Below, piece by piece: positions 16,777 to 26,096 of a stretch of DNA of 55,165 nucleotides. The translations under genes were made by a program, and so were the position numbers. Source of the DNA: Bacillota bacterium (lineage in GTDB: Bacteria > Bacillota > Sulfobacillia > Sulfobacillales > JAIMBI01); contig JAJZWS010000015.1 in NCBI GenBank assembly GCA_021846565.1, positions 1-55,165 on the forward strand. The letters run 5' to 3'. Numbering within the stretch: position 1 is the stretch's first letter; each line of letters starts with the position of its first letter. Under the pieces are notes generated by a model. It was given only the letters and a program-made list of their open reading frames with translations, was not told the DNA's origin and did no database searches.

Positions 16777-17120
16777 CGCGCCCTCCCCACTCAACTCTCT
16801 CCCTCGTGTGTCTCCATTGTGCATGGCGAGTCTGAGTGTTTCCTGAGAGTCCCGTTGAGATCCCGTTAAAAGATCTTCGCGGGGGCCGCGCCTTTTGGGT
16901 ATGGTGTGCCACGCACCTGTTGGAGGGCGCGAGACATCCGCCGCGAACGTCCGGCCGCCCGTCCATCATCCCTGCCCGACGACGCGCCGGGTTAATTTCG
17001 AAGCCGAGCCGGGCGCCGCCGCCCCGCGCGATGGGCCCCCATGGATCACCGGTTGGTCCCTGGGCCCCCGGTGGCATAACGGCGTCATCAGTGGTTACTG
17101 CCGTAAGGGAGGCGTCTCCT
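16777..17120. other. Intergenic region between divergent genes
   Basis: No gene is recognised. A direct repeat TCCCGTT occurs twice near 16850-16866. A weak promoter-like TTGGTC with CATAAC about 16 bases later is found just before the UPF0158 gene. Confidence 0.4.
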
Positions 17121-17692
17121 GTGCGAAAACTTCACGTGGACCTCTCCGACATCGCCATGGCCATGGAGTCGGGGGACAGCGAGCACGCCTGGTACCTGGA
17201 CCGGGAGTCCGGGTGCGTCGTCCTTGTGCCCGTCGAACTGCAGGGGGAGGATGTCCTGGATGCCAAGTATTGCGACCGCCTGCCTCCCTGGGAGCAGGCG
17301 GGGGTCCCCCAGGCACGGGAGATTTATCTGGGGTCGGACCGATACGTATCCATGCGCCGTGAGTCGCCTCGTGGGGAGTATGAACTCATGCTTGGGTTTG
17401 CCGAGTCCGTCCCCGATTCGGCGCTCCAGGCGTTGTTGCTGGCGGCACTGGACGGGCCGGGCGCGTTTGGACGCTTTCAGCGCGCGCTCGACCGGCATCC
17501 CGCCGAACGCGACGCGTGGGACCGCCAGCGCCAGGAGTTTCCCCCCGGCGCGTGCGCGTATGGCTCCGCGAGCTGGGCATCGAACCGTCTAGGCATGCCC
17601 GGTCGGGGGGAGCACGGCAAGCCCCGGGGTCCCAAAGGGGTCCGCCACACGACGCCCTTGGGTGCACACTGACACGACCCCTCAAGCCGTAA
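17121..17692 (+). pseudogene. UPF0158 family protein, frameshifted at a C6 run
   Basis: GTG start with AAGGGAGG upstream. The frame reads MRKLHVDLSDIAMAMES, then AWYLDRESGCVVLV, and continues to RQRQEF, matching UPF0158 proteins (function unknown). After a run of six C near 17540 the frame departs. The typical family ending VRVWLRELGIEP appears in the -1 frame and runs to a TAA at 17690-17692. One extra C would restore a full protein of about 190 residues. As read, the uncorrected frame ends at 17672 with an unrelated tail. Either a sequencing error in the homopolymer or a real recent frameshift explains this. Confidence 0.8.
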
Positions 17693-18899
17693 CGGCCACG
17701 GTACGAGTGTCCCGGTGCCGTACCACCACCACCAGGACCCCGGCCAGGACCATCCAGATGGCAAGCGCCGAAAAGGCCCAGGCGAAGTGGCCGGTGTGAT
17801 CCAGCACCCACCCGAAGGCGGGCGGATACAGCGCCGACCCCAAAAAGACCGCGGAGCCGGTCCAGCTCATGGCCTGGCCCGCGCCCCATGCCGGCACGCG
17901 CTCGCCCGACCAGGTCAGCACCAGCGCATTCCAGCCCACGGCGCCAATGCCCAGCGGCAGCAGGATCCCCAGGAGCAGGGCGGTCGGGGTGGCGGCGGGC
18001 GCCCACCCAAACGCCAGCGCGGCCGCCGCCCCGGTCGCGGCCGCCCCGAGGATAATGCCCGGCCGCTGCCCACCGCGGCGGTCCGACCACCACCCGAGCC
18101 CGATGCGTCCCACGCCGCCCCCCACCTGCACCAGCGCCAGTCCCAAGCCCGCAGCCGGCAGAGTCCAACCATGGCGAGTCGCCAAGTCGGCAATCGTAAA
18201 GGTCAGCACCGAATACTGCGCCGCCACCAGCATCATCCCCACCGCCATCGGTCCCAGGGCCGGCCGCAGCCACTTCAGCCCCGGGAGTCGGGCGGCCGGC
18301 GCTGGAGCGCGGGCCCGGCCGCGGATAACCAGTCCAAAAGTCCAGGCGCTGGCCAGCACCAGGAGCGCGATGGCCAAAAATACGCCGCCGGTGCCCCAGC
18401 CCGGCACCAATAGCGGGATGAGCACGGCACCCGCTGCGGCACCGAGGGGGACGCCGGTTTGCCGGATGCCCATCACCATGCCCCGCGCCCGCCCGGCAAA
18501 GGCGTCAAATACGGCCCGCGTCCCGGCGCTGGGAATGCCCCCAAGCCCAATGCCCATGACAAACAGAAGCGCCAGCAGCACCCCGTACCCGTGGACCCGC
18601 GACACCCCAAATCCGGCGATGAGCGACCAGGCACCCCCCACCCCCAAAAGCCAACGGGGTCCGAGGCGGTCCACCAGCACCCCCGCCACGGTCAGTCCTA
18701 CCATCATGCCAAGGGATGTGGCGGAGACCAAGGTCCCCATCTGGCTGAAGGACAGATGCAGGGCAGCCCGGAAAAACACCGCCAGCACCGCCACCCCCTG
18801 CTGGCTCAGCGATGCACCGGCCTGCGACAGCGTCGCCATGCCCAAAAACAGCCCGGGCGCCGTGCGCCCGGGAAAACCCCGGGGATCCCAGGGAGACAA
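17682..18899 (-). CDS. MFS transporter
   Basis: A major facilitator superfamily permease of about 405 residues with 12 predicted helices. The loop 2-3 motif appears as GVLVDRLGPRWLLGVGG, and its repeat in the second half as GRIGLGWWSDRRGGQRPG. The start is uncertain. TTG at 18899 gives a normal N-terminus just before the first helix (GLFLGMATLSQAGASL), with GGAGGTGG about 18 bases upstream. Longer in-frame starts reach 19007 but add non-family sequence. The substrate is unknown. Its stop overlaps the end of the convergent UPF0158 gene. Confidence 0.85.
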   Translation of the reverse strand: MSPWDPRGFPGRTAPGLFLGMATLSQAGASLSQQGVAVLAVFFRAALHLSFSQMGTLVSATSLGMMVGLTVAGVLVDRLGPRWLLGVGGAWSLIAGFGVSRVHGYGVLLALLFVMGIGLGGIPSAGTRAVFDAFAGRARGMVMGIRQTGVPLGAAAGAVLIPLLVPGWGTGGVFLAIALLVLASAWTFGLVIRGRARAPAPAARLPGLKWLRPALGPMAVGMMLVAAQYSVLTFTIADLATRHGWTLPAAGLGLALVQVGGGVGRIGLGWWSDRRGGQRPGIILGAAATGAAAALAFGWAPAATPTALLLGILLPLGIGAVGWNALVLTWSGERVPAWGAGQAMSWTGSAVFLGSALYPPAFGWVLDHTGHFAWAFSALAIWMVLAGVLVVVVRHRDTRTVAVTA

Positions 18900-19007
18900 T
18901 TGCGCCAGAACCCTGCCACCTCCTGCGGCATCCCAACACGGCCGTGCTGACCTGGACCCGTGATGCATACGCTGCAACAAACGCCGACGCCAGGGGAGGT
19001 CAAGCAC

Positions 19008-19502
19008 ATGCCTCGCCAGTCCACACGCCGCGTGGTGACCGCCGGCCTGGTGGCCACCCTGATTCTCACGCTGGTGCTGACGGCGGGGCCCGCCATCGGG
19101 GCGCCGCCGCTCAACCTCCCGTTGTGGGACGGCACCCTCTTCACCCTGAACTTAACGCTTGCGGTCGGATTCGGCTACCTGGTGCACTTCACGGTGGGCG
19201 TGGCGCTCGCCTCGCTGTACGTTCAGGTGGTGGAGCCGCAGCTCGCCGGAGAACCATGGCTCAAGGGCGCCATCTTCGGGGCCATGGTGTGGGCGGCGCT
19301 CATGTTGGTGGGCCTGCCCCTCTTTGATGCGCTGGATCCGCTGGTGGCCAACGGGCTCATGGCCGCGCCCGGCATGTTCGCGCTGGGGCTGGGCGTCACC
19401 GCTCCCTTGATGCTGCTCGTGGCGCATCTGCTGTACGGCGCGGTTTTAGGTCAGCTCACCGGCGCGCAGGCGTTGCACGCGGTGCGCCGGAGAGCTTTCT
19501 GA
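19008..19502 (+). CDS. Four-helix integral membrane protein of unknown function
   Basis: A 164-residue protein with about four membrane segments: VTAGLVATLILTLVLTAG, a helix around FGYLVHFTVGVALASLYV, AIFGAMVWAALMLVGLPL, and the last near LGVTAPLMLLVAHLLYGAVLG. The ATG is set by GGGGAGG eight bases upstream. It resembles uncharacterised YagU/DUF6789-type membrane proteins, but that is a weak impression. It is divergent from the MFS gene. Confidence 0.75.
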   Translation: MPRQSTRRVVTAGLVATLILTLVLTAGPAIGAPPLNLPLWDGTLFTLNLTLAVGFGYLVHFTVGVALASLYVQVVEPQLAGEPWLKGAIFGAMVWAALMLVGLPLFDALDPLVANGLMAAPGMFALGLGVTAPLMLLVAHLLYGAVLGQLTGAQALHAVRRRAF

Positions 19503-19516
19503 GCTCCGCCGCCTGC

Positions 19517-20786
19517 CTAGGGCCCAGCCGGGCTCCACGTGGCGTACGCCGCCGCGCCGCCCGTGTCGACAATCGCGGCCTGGCCACTGGGGGACATGCT
19601 CGCCGCCACGTCCGGGAGGGCCGGGTGGATGCCTGGGAGATTCTCCGGCGCCTGTCCTTGCCGCCAAACCGCCAGCGGCCCGTTCTGCAACGGGTCGCGC
19701 ATCACCAGAAGTGTGGTGCCCGACACCACACCGATGACCGACTGAGTCATGGTGTCGGGCCAGGTCCACACCGTCTGTCCCTCGAGGCTGACCACGCGGT
19801 CGGCACCCTGGCCCTGGGGGTCGGGGGTGCCAATCCAGAGAAACTGAGAGTTGGCTGCCCACTCGATGCCGTTGCCCACCGGCGCCTGGCCCATGAGATG
19901 GCCAGACGCCACCGCATAGATAAAGGTGGCCCCCACCATCTGCTGCTGAGCCCCCACCCCGTAGTCTCCCATCACCCAAATCGCCACGTACCGGCCGTTG
20001 GGAGAAAAGACGATCCGCTCGACGCTCACGCTGCCCGCTGCCTTAGGCAGATGCAGTCGTGGGAGGTACACCGTGGCCAGCACGCGGGGAGGCACCGCAT
20101 CAAACTGCCACAAGCGAATCGGCGCCGTGGCCGAACTGGGCTGGTGCAGCGAGGGCACCTGCTGATTGCCCACGGGGTGAACCACCGCAGGGTAGCGGTG
20201 CCCCCCCCACCACGGCGCCCACGCGGCCACTGGGCGCGACGCACACCTGGCTCCCCGCAAGCGCGAGGGTGTGCCCGTTGGCCCACGCGAGCGCCAGGGT
20301 CCCGGACCGATAGCCCCCCGTCACGATGGCCGGGCCCTGGGCCGTCTCCACCCACTGCTGCCAGCAGTCCGTCGCCCCCGTCCAGGGGACTGGGGTGCCG
20401 AGCGACGTGCCCTGAACCGGATACAGCCAGTCGTGGCGGCGGCTCCATGACGCCACAATGGCGTCGTGGGCCGTCAGCGCCACCACCGACCGTCCCAACC
20501 CCAGCGCCACTTGCTCGCCACGCAGGGGGTTGGTCGACCCGACCTCTGCAATCCCCTGCCGCGGGTCCACGGCAAACGCGAAGTGCGTCCCGGCCGGGGA
20601 CCACCGGGTGCGCGTCCACCGCACGGGACGCGCCAAGGGGCCATATATGGCCACCCCCTGCACGGTGGACTTGAGGGGGACGGCGGCGGCCCCGCCATGG
20701 ACGGCCGCGCCGCACCCCGCTACGATGAGACTCACGGCGCCAAGTGCGACGCCCAGCGTGCTCGTCGGAGTGAACTGGCGCCTCAT
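19517..20786 (-). pseudogene. Beta-propeller-like lipoprotein, frameshifted at a G8 run
   Basis: The ATG at 20786 opens a frame with lipobox LIVAGC (Cys25) followed by repeated hydrophobic/aromatic strands (for example VRWTRTRWSPAGTHFAFAV), like TolB/WD-type propellers. The frame stops at 20100. A second frame, open from about 20260 to 19517, continues the same style of protein (SPNGRYVAIWVMG, WAANSQFLWIG). The frames join at a run of eight G (minus strand, about 20200-20207): ...RVGAVVGG | GHRYPAVVHPVG. One indel there would give a single lipoprotein of about 420 residues. It is divergent from the sensor kinase, so it may be its target or input. Confidence 0.78.
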
Positions 20787-20910
20787 CACCGCCCCCTTGA
20801 ACCTCACAACGCCCAGGCGGCCCGAGGGCTTCCGCACGTGCTGGTCAGACTTCGGACCGATGCACGTCCCCCGCCCCTCGGGTACGATAACGGCACAAGG
20901 GAGGGGTGTC

Positions 20911-22503
20911 GTGCCTTCACCACGCCCGGTTGCGCCGCCGCCCAGCGCCGACGCCTCCGCCGTGGCCATTCTGCACCAGGTTGCCTCGATCTTAAACGAG
21001 GAACCCGACGTGGTGGCCGCCATGAACCGCGTCCTGCCGCGACTCACGGCTGCGCTGGGGCTTCACACCGCGTGGATGTTCCTGTTCCAGTCGGACGGGC
21101 GCACCGTCTCGCAAATCGCCTCCAGCGGACTGCCGCCCGCGCTGGCGGAGGGTCGCCGCCGGCCGCTCCGCCACGGCACCTGCTTCTGCCAAGATGCTTT
21201 TCGCGCCGAGCATCTCACCCGGGCGGTCAACATCGTGGAGTGCAGCCGGCTGCGCGACGCCACGGGCGACACCGGGCGCCTGGTGCTGCACGCGTCGGTG
21301 CCCCTCACGTCCAAAGGGCAGCGGTTGGGCATTCTGAACGTCGCGAGCCCCGGCCGTGAGCTGTTTGGCAAGGACGTGCTGGCCGTGCTGTCCGCCGTGG
21401 GACAGCAGGTGGCGGTCGCGGTGGAACGCACGCGCTTATACCGTGACGTGGATCGCCGCGCGGTCGCCCTGACCGGCCTGCAGGAAGCCGTGGCCGACCT
21501 GCAGACCGCCCACTCGGACGCCGAGGTGGCAGACCGGGCCATCGCGGCCGCCCGCACGCGCTTGGGCGTCCGGCGCGCAGCGTTGTGGCTGGATGGCGCC
21601 CGGCACGGGCAGCCGGGCTGGCACCGCGTGCCCGCCAACGGCCGCGCGCCGGTGGGGGGACCGCCCCCCACCCCCGGGCCCGTGGGCCCCGGATCCCCTT
21701 GGCATCCGGGCACCCGCCATCCCGCCGAGGTGCTGCCGCTCATCACCGGCGCCCAAGTGATTGGGGTGTTGTCGCTGGTGCTGAACCCAGGCGACCGGGA
21801 CGACCAGGGGGTGCTGCGCCCGGTCCTCCATGCCTACGCGACGCACATTGCGCTGGCGCTGGCCAACGCGGAGCTTCTGGCCGAAACCGAACGGCTGGGC
21901 GCATTGGAGGAACGGCAGCGCCTGGCGCGCGAGCTGCATGACGCGGTGAGCCAGGAACTGTTTTCGGCCACACTCACCTTGGCCGCGGCGGAGCGCCTCG
22001 TGGCGGCCGGCCAGCCCCAGGGGAGCACCGTGCTGACCCAGGGTCGCACCCAAGTGCAGCATGGGCTGGCGGAGCTCCGCGCCCTGGTTTATGAACTGGT
22101 CCCGCCCGACGACGATCGGCTGGCGTCGGCCCTGCATCGGCTGGCGGAAGCGACCGGTGCCTGCCTCACGTTTGACGCGGAGAATCCCACCCGAGTCGAC
22201 GTGCGCCGGGCCCTGTACCGGATTGCGCAGGAGGCCGTACACAACGCCCTCCGCCATGCGCCTCGCACCCCCATCACCATGTGCTGCGCCGGTCGAGGAG
22301 CGGGACTAGTGCTGTCGATCACGGACGCCGGCCCTGGCTTTGAGCCCGCGGCGCAGTCCAGGGGTCTGGGGCTGCGCCACATGCGGGAGCGGGCGGACGC
22401 CATTGGCGCCGCGCTGACCATCATCAGCCGGCCGGGTGCCGGGACCACCGTACAGGTAGAATGGCCGGCGCCCCCCGCGGTCGGCAAGGAGGGGTCGCAA
22501 TGA
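20911..22503 (+). CDS. Sensor histidine kinase with two GAF domains (NarL/DesK class)
   Basis: A 530-residue, apparently soluble kinase. The first GAF domain spans residues ~30-175 (HGTCFCQDAFRAEHLT, LGILNVASPG). A second, divergent GAF lies at ~190-325 (VIGVLSLVLNPG). A HisKA_3 dimerisation domain has the phosphoacceptor His343 in RQRLARELHDAVSQELFS, and a HATPase_c has ALYRIAQEAVHNALRHA and DAGPGFEP. The GTG start at 20911 follows AAGGGAGGGG. The regulator gene overlaps by four bases (ATGA). The signal is unknown; a GAF domain rich in Cys and His could bind a small molecule. Confidence 0.93.
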   Translation: MPSPRPVAPPPSADASAVAILHQVASILNEEPDVVAAMNRVLPRLTAALGLHTAWMFLFQSDGRTVSQIASSGLPPALAEGRRRPLRHGTCFCQDAFRAEHLTRAVNIVECSRLRDATGDTGRLVLHASVPLTSKGQRLGILNVASPGRELFGKDVLAVLSAVGQQVAVAVERTRLYRDVDRRAVALTGLQEAVADLQTAHSDAEVADRAIAAARTRLGVRRAALWLDGARHGQPGWHRVPANGRAPVGGPPPTPGPVGPGSPWHPGTRHPAEVLPLITGAQVIGVLSLVLNPGDRDDQGVLRPVLHAYATHIALALANAELLAETERLGALEERQRLARELHDAVSQELFSATLTLAAAERLVAAGQPQGSTVLTQGRTQVQHGLAELRALVYELVPPDDDRLASALHRLAEATGACLTFDAENPTRVDVRRALYRIAQEAVHNALRHAPRTPITMCCAGRGAGLVLSITDAGPGFEPAAQSRGLGLRHMRERADAIGAALTIISRPGAGTTVQVEWPAPPAVGKEGSQ

Positions 22504-23135
22504 TTCGGGTCGTGCTGGTGGACGACCACCCGGTGGTGCTGCAGGGCCTCAGGTCGTATCTGGCGCTGGACGATCAGATTGACGTCGTGGCGGCCGTGGG
22601 GACGGCCCACGAGGCCCTGGCGGTGCTGAATCGGCTGCCCGTGCCGCCTGACGTCGTGTTGATGGACATGCATCTGCCTGACCTGGACGGGCCGGCGGCC
22701 GTGCGGGCCGTGAAAGGGCGGTGCCCAACCGTGCCGGTGGTGGCGCTCTCCAGCTTCGCCGAGGAGGGGCTGGTGGTGGCGGCCGTCCGAGCCGGCGCCG
22801 CCGGGTATTTGTTCAAGGCCATTCCGCCCGAGCAGCTGCTGGAGGCCGTGAAAATCGCTGCGAGCGGCGCTCCCGTGCTGCATCCCGAGGTGCAGCGCGT
22901 GCTGTTGGCCCACGCCGCGCAACACGGACCCACGGACCCGCTGTCCCCGCGCGAGTTGGAAGTGCTGGCGTGCATGGGGCGGGGACTCTCCAACAAAGAG
23001 ATTGGTGCGGTATTGGCCATCACCGAGAAAACTGTGAAGACGCACGTGAGCCACATTTTGGCGAAACTCAATGTTCAGGACCGCACGCAGGCCGTCTTGG
23101 CGGGCATCCGAGACCACTACATCCAAGCCCCGTGA
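22500..23135 (+). CDS. NarL/FixJ-type response regulator
   Basis: A 211-residue response regulator. The receiver domain has DDHPVVL at residues ~9-15, phosphoacceptor Asp56 in DVVLMDMHLPD, and the switch Lys in AAGYLFKAIPPEQ. The LuxR-type helix-turn-helix at the C-terminus reads LSPRELEVLACMGRGLSNKEIGAVLAITEKTVKTHVSHILAKL. It overlaps the kinase gene by ATGA and is its evident partner. The two flanking lipoprotein genes are candidate targets. Confidence 0.95.
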   Translation: MIRVVLVDDHPVVLQGLRSYLALDDQIDVVAAVGTAHEALAVLNRLPVPPDVVLMDMHLPDLDGPAAVRAVKGRCPTVPVVALSSFAEEGLVVAAVRAGAAGYLFKAIPPEQLLEAVKIAASGAPVLHPEVQRVLLAHAAQHGPTDPLSPRELEVLACMGRGLSNKEIGAVLAITEKTVKTHVSHILAKLNVQDRTQAVLAGIRDHYIQAP

Positions 23136-23138
23136 CCG

Positions 23139-24167
23139 TCAGGGCTTTGCGACGGTCAGGTTGGCCAGCGTCGCGCCCACCGCGCCGGTTTGCCCTTCCA
23201 CGACCACGGTCGTGCCCGACACCGTGACCGTGGCATACACCCCGCCCCCGGGCAGGTCTCGCTCCGCCACGGTGCGTCCCCCCACCACCACGTCGGTCGT
23301 GCTGCTTTTCGCGTAGGGAGCCGGAGGCCCCGCCTGCCACTCGGTCGCCAGCACCGGCGACCCACTGCTGTCCTGATACTGCATGATCAGCTCGGTACCG
23401 TACGTGGCCGTCTTCACCACCCGGACGCTTTCGAGGGCCAAGCCCGCATGCACCGTGGGCACCACCGCTGAATACGCGAGCGTGCTGGTGTCGGTCGTCA
23501 GGGCAGTCAACACCGTGGGGGTGGTGTTGACTGCCGTGGCACCGGTGGGGGGCAGGAAGCGAAAGGTGCTCGAGGCGATGGGGGCGGTGGTGCTGTAATC
23601 CGTCACCTTGAGCGTGACCGTGGCCCCCCCCTGGTGCAGCGTGAGCCGAGTGGGCTCCAGGTTGTGGGACAGCGTCAGGGTGCCGGTCGCCGCCTGACCT
23701 GCCAACTGCCCGCGAAAGTCCAGCACCGTCGCTGCCCCCTGCTTGGTCGGGTGGGCAAAGCGCACACTTTGCAAAAACGTCGGCCAGTCGAACGTGATCC
23801 AGCGCAAGTCATAGCCGGTGGTGGGCATGGAGGACTGGACCGCGTACTGGCTGCCCCCAGGCTGGTACGTCCACACGTTGGTACCATCATCCACGGTCGT
23901 GGTGGTCCGACCGCCCGAAACGGTCAACGCCTCCGCCACCCGCCGATTCGAGGTTTTCACCACCGCGGTCGCGTACGCCGTGGTGCTCTTGCTGTCACGG
24001 ATGGCAGCGATACGCACCGTCAGGGCATGCACGGCTGCGGCCCGAGTCTCGAGCGACGCATGCAGCCGGGAGAGCGCCGTCGAGGTGCCGGTGCCCGCCA
24101 CGAGCCCGCCACAGCCCGCCAAAAGCAGGGCCGCCAAGGGCATGATCGCAAACACTCGCCATCCCAC
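23139..24167 (-). CDS. LolA/LppX-like lipoprotein
   Basis: A 342-residue lipoprotein. The GTG start at 24167 follows GAGGTGG, giving a short signal with lipobox LLLAGC (Cys19). The body resembles the half-barrel LolA/LppX/LprG group and DUF2092-like outer-layer lipoproteins: an N-terminal helix, then strands with TVDDGTNVWTYQPGGSQY and a following TGTLTLSHNLEPTRLTLH. Such proteins may carry lipids or sense envelope state. It ends three bases from the response-regulator stop (convergent). Confidence 0.75.
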   Translation of the reverse strand: MGWRVFAIMPLAALLLAGCGGLVAGTGTSTALSRLHASLETRAAAVHALTVRIAAIRDSKSTTAYATAVVKTSNRRVAEALTVSGGRTTTTVDDGTNVWTYQPGGSQYAVQSSMPTTGYDLRWITFDWPTFLQSVRFAHPTKQGAATVLDFRGQLAGQAATGTLTLSHNLEPTRLTLHQGGATVTLKVTDYSTTAPIASSTFRFLPPTGATAVNTTPTVLTALTTDTSTLAYSAVVPTVHAGLALESVRVVKTATYGTELIMQYQDSSGSPVLATEWQAGPPAPYAKSSTTDVVVGGRTVAERDLPGGGVYATVTVSGTTVVVEGQTGAVGATLANLTVAKP

Positions 24168-24405
24168 GCCACCACCTCTTTCGGTTCCGCCATGTTCGAC
24201 CGCTGGCTGCATGCTACGCCGTTGCGCTAAGCGGTTCAACCCACGCGAAGAATTTCCAGGCGCCCACTAGACACCCCACGTCTAAGCCGTTACGATTGGT
24301 GTGACCACATGCAAACGTCTACCGTTTTGCCCTTCGCGGCTGCATGACGGTTGGGATGACAGACCCCGATGAATCGGATGCAATTGAGAGGCAGGATGAG
24401 AAGAC

Positions 24406-24933
24406 ATGGCCGACGAGCGACCGGATCGGATAGCGATATTCGTCGACGGGGCCAACATGTTCTATGCGCAGCGGATTTTGAGTTGGCACCTGGATTTCGC
24501 GCGGGTCATAGAGCACTTCACCCGCGGCGCCGATTTGTACAATGCGTACTACTACACCGGCGTCCAGGTACCCCCCGATCTGTCGCAGCGCGACTTCCTC
24601 ACCGCGTTGCGCCACCTGGGCTTCACGGTCCGGGAGAAGGTCATCAAGGAGGCGTACGACCAGAGCAACTCCACCACCATTCGGCGGGCCAACCTGGACA
24701 TTGAGATTGTCATCGACATGTTCAACACCGCCAGCCGATACGATGTGGCAGTGCTCATGAGTGGCGACGGCGACTTCGAACGGGCAGTGGAGCTGTTGCG
24801 CTCCAAGGGCAAGGAGATTATCGGCGTAGGCACCCGCGGCATGATTGCGGCCGAACTGGAAAACGCCTGCGACCGGTACGTTAAGCTGGAAGATATCCGC
24901 GACGCCGTGGAAAAAATTCGCAATCCGGTCTAA
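24406..24933 (+). CDS. NYN-domain (LabA/DUF88-like) putative RNase
   Basis: A 175-residue PIN-like NYN domain protein. The acidic metal-binding residues are visible in IAIFVDGANMFYAQ (residues 9-22), NLDIEIVIDM and VLMSGDGDFERAVELL, and the typical C-terminal strand reads GKEIIGVGTRGMIAAELENACDRYVKLEDI. The family is expected to cleave RNA, but members of the LabA group also act in regulation. A weak AGGATGAG site precedes the ATG. It stands alone. Confidence 0.9.
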   Translation: MADERPDRIAIFVDGANMFYAQRILSWHLDFARVIEHFTRGADLYNAYYYTGVQVPPDLSQRDFLTALRHLGFTVREKVIKEAYDQSNSTTIRRANLDIEIVIDMFNTASRYDVAVLMSGDGDFERAVELLRSKGKEIIGVGTRGMIAAELENACDRYVKLEDIRDAVEKIRNPV

Positions 24934-24970
24934 CGCGTCTGACTCCCGTCCCAGGGTGGTCTGTCCACCG

Positions 24971-25008
24971 CCAACCGAGCACCCGCGCACGCATCGGGGC
25001 TCGGTTGG
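24971..25008. repeat. Inverted repeat (10-bp arms)
   Basis: CCAACCGAGC (24971-24980) is the reverse complement of GCTCGGTTGG (24999-25008), separated by 18 bases. It lies 37 bases after the NYN gene and could end that transcript, though no T-run follows. Confidence 0.4.
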
Positions 25009-25154
25009 TGATCCGTACAACCGGGGTACAGGCTGAGCAGCGCGGCCACAGGCACCGGATCTCGCCACCCGGCGGAGGTGGCCCGGGTGTGCGCACTGAG
25101 GCGATGACGGGGCCCGCCGGGCGACCCGGACCGTCGCGACGCAGGCTTGGCCCA

Positions 25155-25688
25155 TTAATCTACCGGATCTCCCCGGGGGCCCAACCCCCAGCCCTCGTAA
25201 TACCGACCGGCCCAAAACAGGAGCGGGGGCACCGGGCCGTCCAACCCGGCGCCCCCTCCCGCCTTTACGTGGGCCACCACGATCGTGTGATCCCCCGCAT
25301 CATGCGTGGCCGCCACCTGGCAGTCCAGCCACCCTACGGCCCCGCGCACCACCGCATGCCCCGCAACCGTCCAGTCGGCCTCGGGCATGCCCAGGCGCCG
25401 CACCGCGTGGCGGGAAAACCGGTCGGCGACCGAACCCTGCCGTCCCGCCAGCACCGACAGCGTGAAAACCTGCCCGTGCGGCGGCACGAGGGCATCGTGC
25501 ACCGCACGGCCACGGCCCACCACCACCAGCACCGACGGCGGAGCCAATGACACCGACGTCACGGCGTTGACCGTCATGCCTACCCAGGACTCGTCGTCGG
25601 GCACCAGCAGCACCGCGACCCCGGTCGCCCACGCCCGCATCGCCTGCCGGAAGGCAGTCTCTGCCACCGGCAGGGCCTGGGCGGTCAC
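25155..25688 (-). CDS. Flavin reductase-like FMN-binding protein
   Basis: A 177-residue flavin reductase domain protein. Features are the N-terminal helix AFRQAMRAWATGVAVLLV, MTVNAVTSVSLAPPSVLV (flavin-binding strand-loop), DRFSRHAVRR, and the C-terminal PLLFWAGRYYEGW. These enzymes reduce free FMN with NAD(P)H to feed two-component monooxygenases. The GTG start overlaps the end of the broken FMN reductase gene (GTGA). It appears to be the only intact member of a riboswitch-controlled sulfur-acquisition operon. Confidence 0.87.
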   Translation of the reverse strand: MTAQALPVAETAFRQAMRAWATGVAVLLVPDDESWVGMTVNAVTSVSLAPPSVLVVVGRGRAVHDALVPPHGQVFTLSVLAGRQGSVADRFSRHAVRRLGMPEADWTVAGHAVVRGAVGWLDCQVAATHDAGDHTIVVAHVKAGGGAGLDGPVPPLLFWAGRYYEGWGLGPRGDPVD

Positions 25689-26096
25689 GTGCCTCGTCGC
25701 GTGGCGGGGGTTAAGCGGAGGGTGCGGTCCACCACGCGGACCGTCGGCGCCCAGCTGCCATTCGGCGGGGACTCCACAGGCGTCACGGCCACCCCTTCCG
25801 GTGCGGTCAGTGCCGGAACGAACGCAAACCGGGGCCGCCGGGTGTGGTCCCGTGCCAGCGCATGATCGAGGCTTCCGCCGGCGCCCACCAGCCCCACCAC
25901 CTTTCCCCGCATCGATTCTTCGGCAGCAGACCCACCAGGTTCTTCAGCGCCCCAGTATACGTGCCGCGATAAATCGGCGTGCCCACCAGCAGCCTATCGG
26001 GCGGGTACCGGTCCCACAGCCGACCGTCGCACGTCCAGCAGCTGGGCGGTACGGGCGTGGGGAGTGAAGCTGCCCGAGACCGCCATCAGCTTCATG
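25685..26096 (-). pseudogene. NADPH-dependent FMN reductase (SsuE/MsuE-like), decayed
   Basis: The ATG at 26096 with GAGGTGAG upstream begins MKLMAVSGSFTPHARTAQLLD, the normal start of SsuE-type FMN reductases. The frame then stops. In other frames come DRLLVGTPIYRGTYTGALKNL and, further on, RGKVVGLVGAGGSLDHALA and RPRFAFVPALTAPEGV, all recognisable parts of the family. At least two frameshifts and an internal deletion of about 50 residues are needed to explain this. The intact enzyme would supply reduced FMN to the monooxygenase encoded just upstream. Confidence 0.83.
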
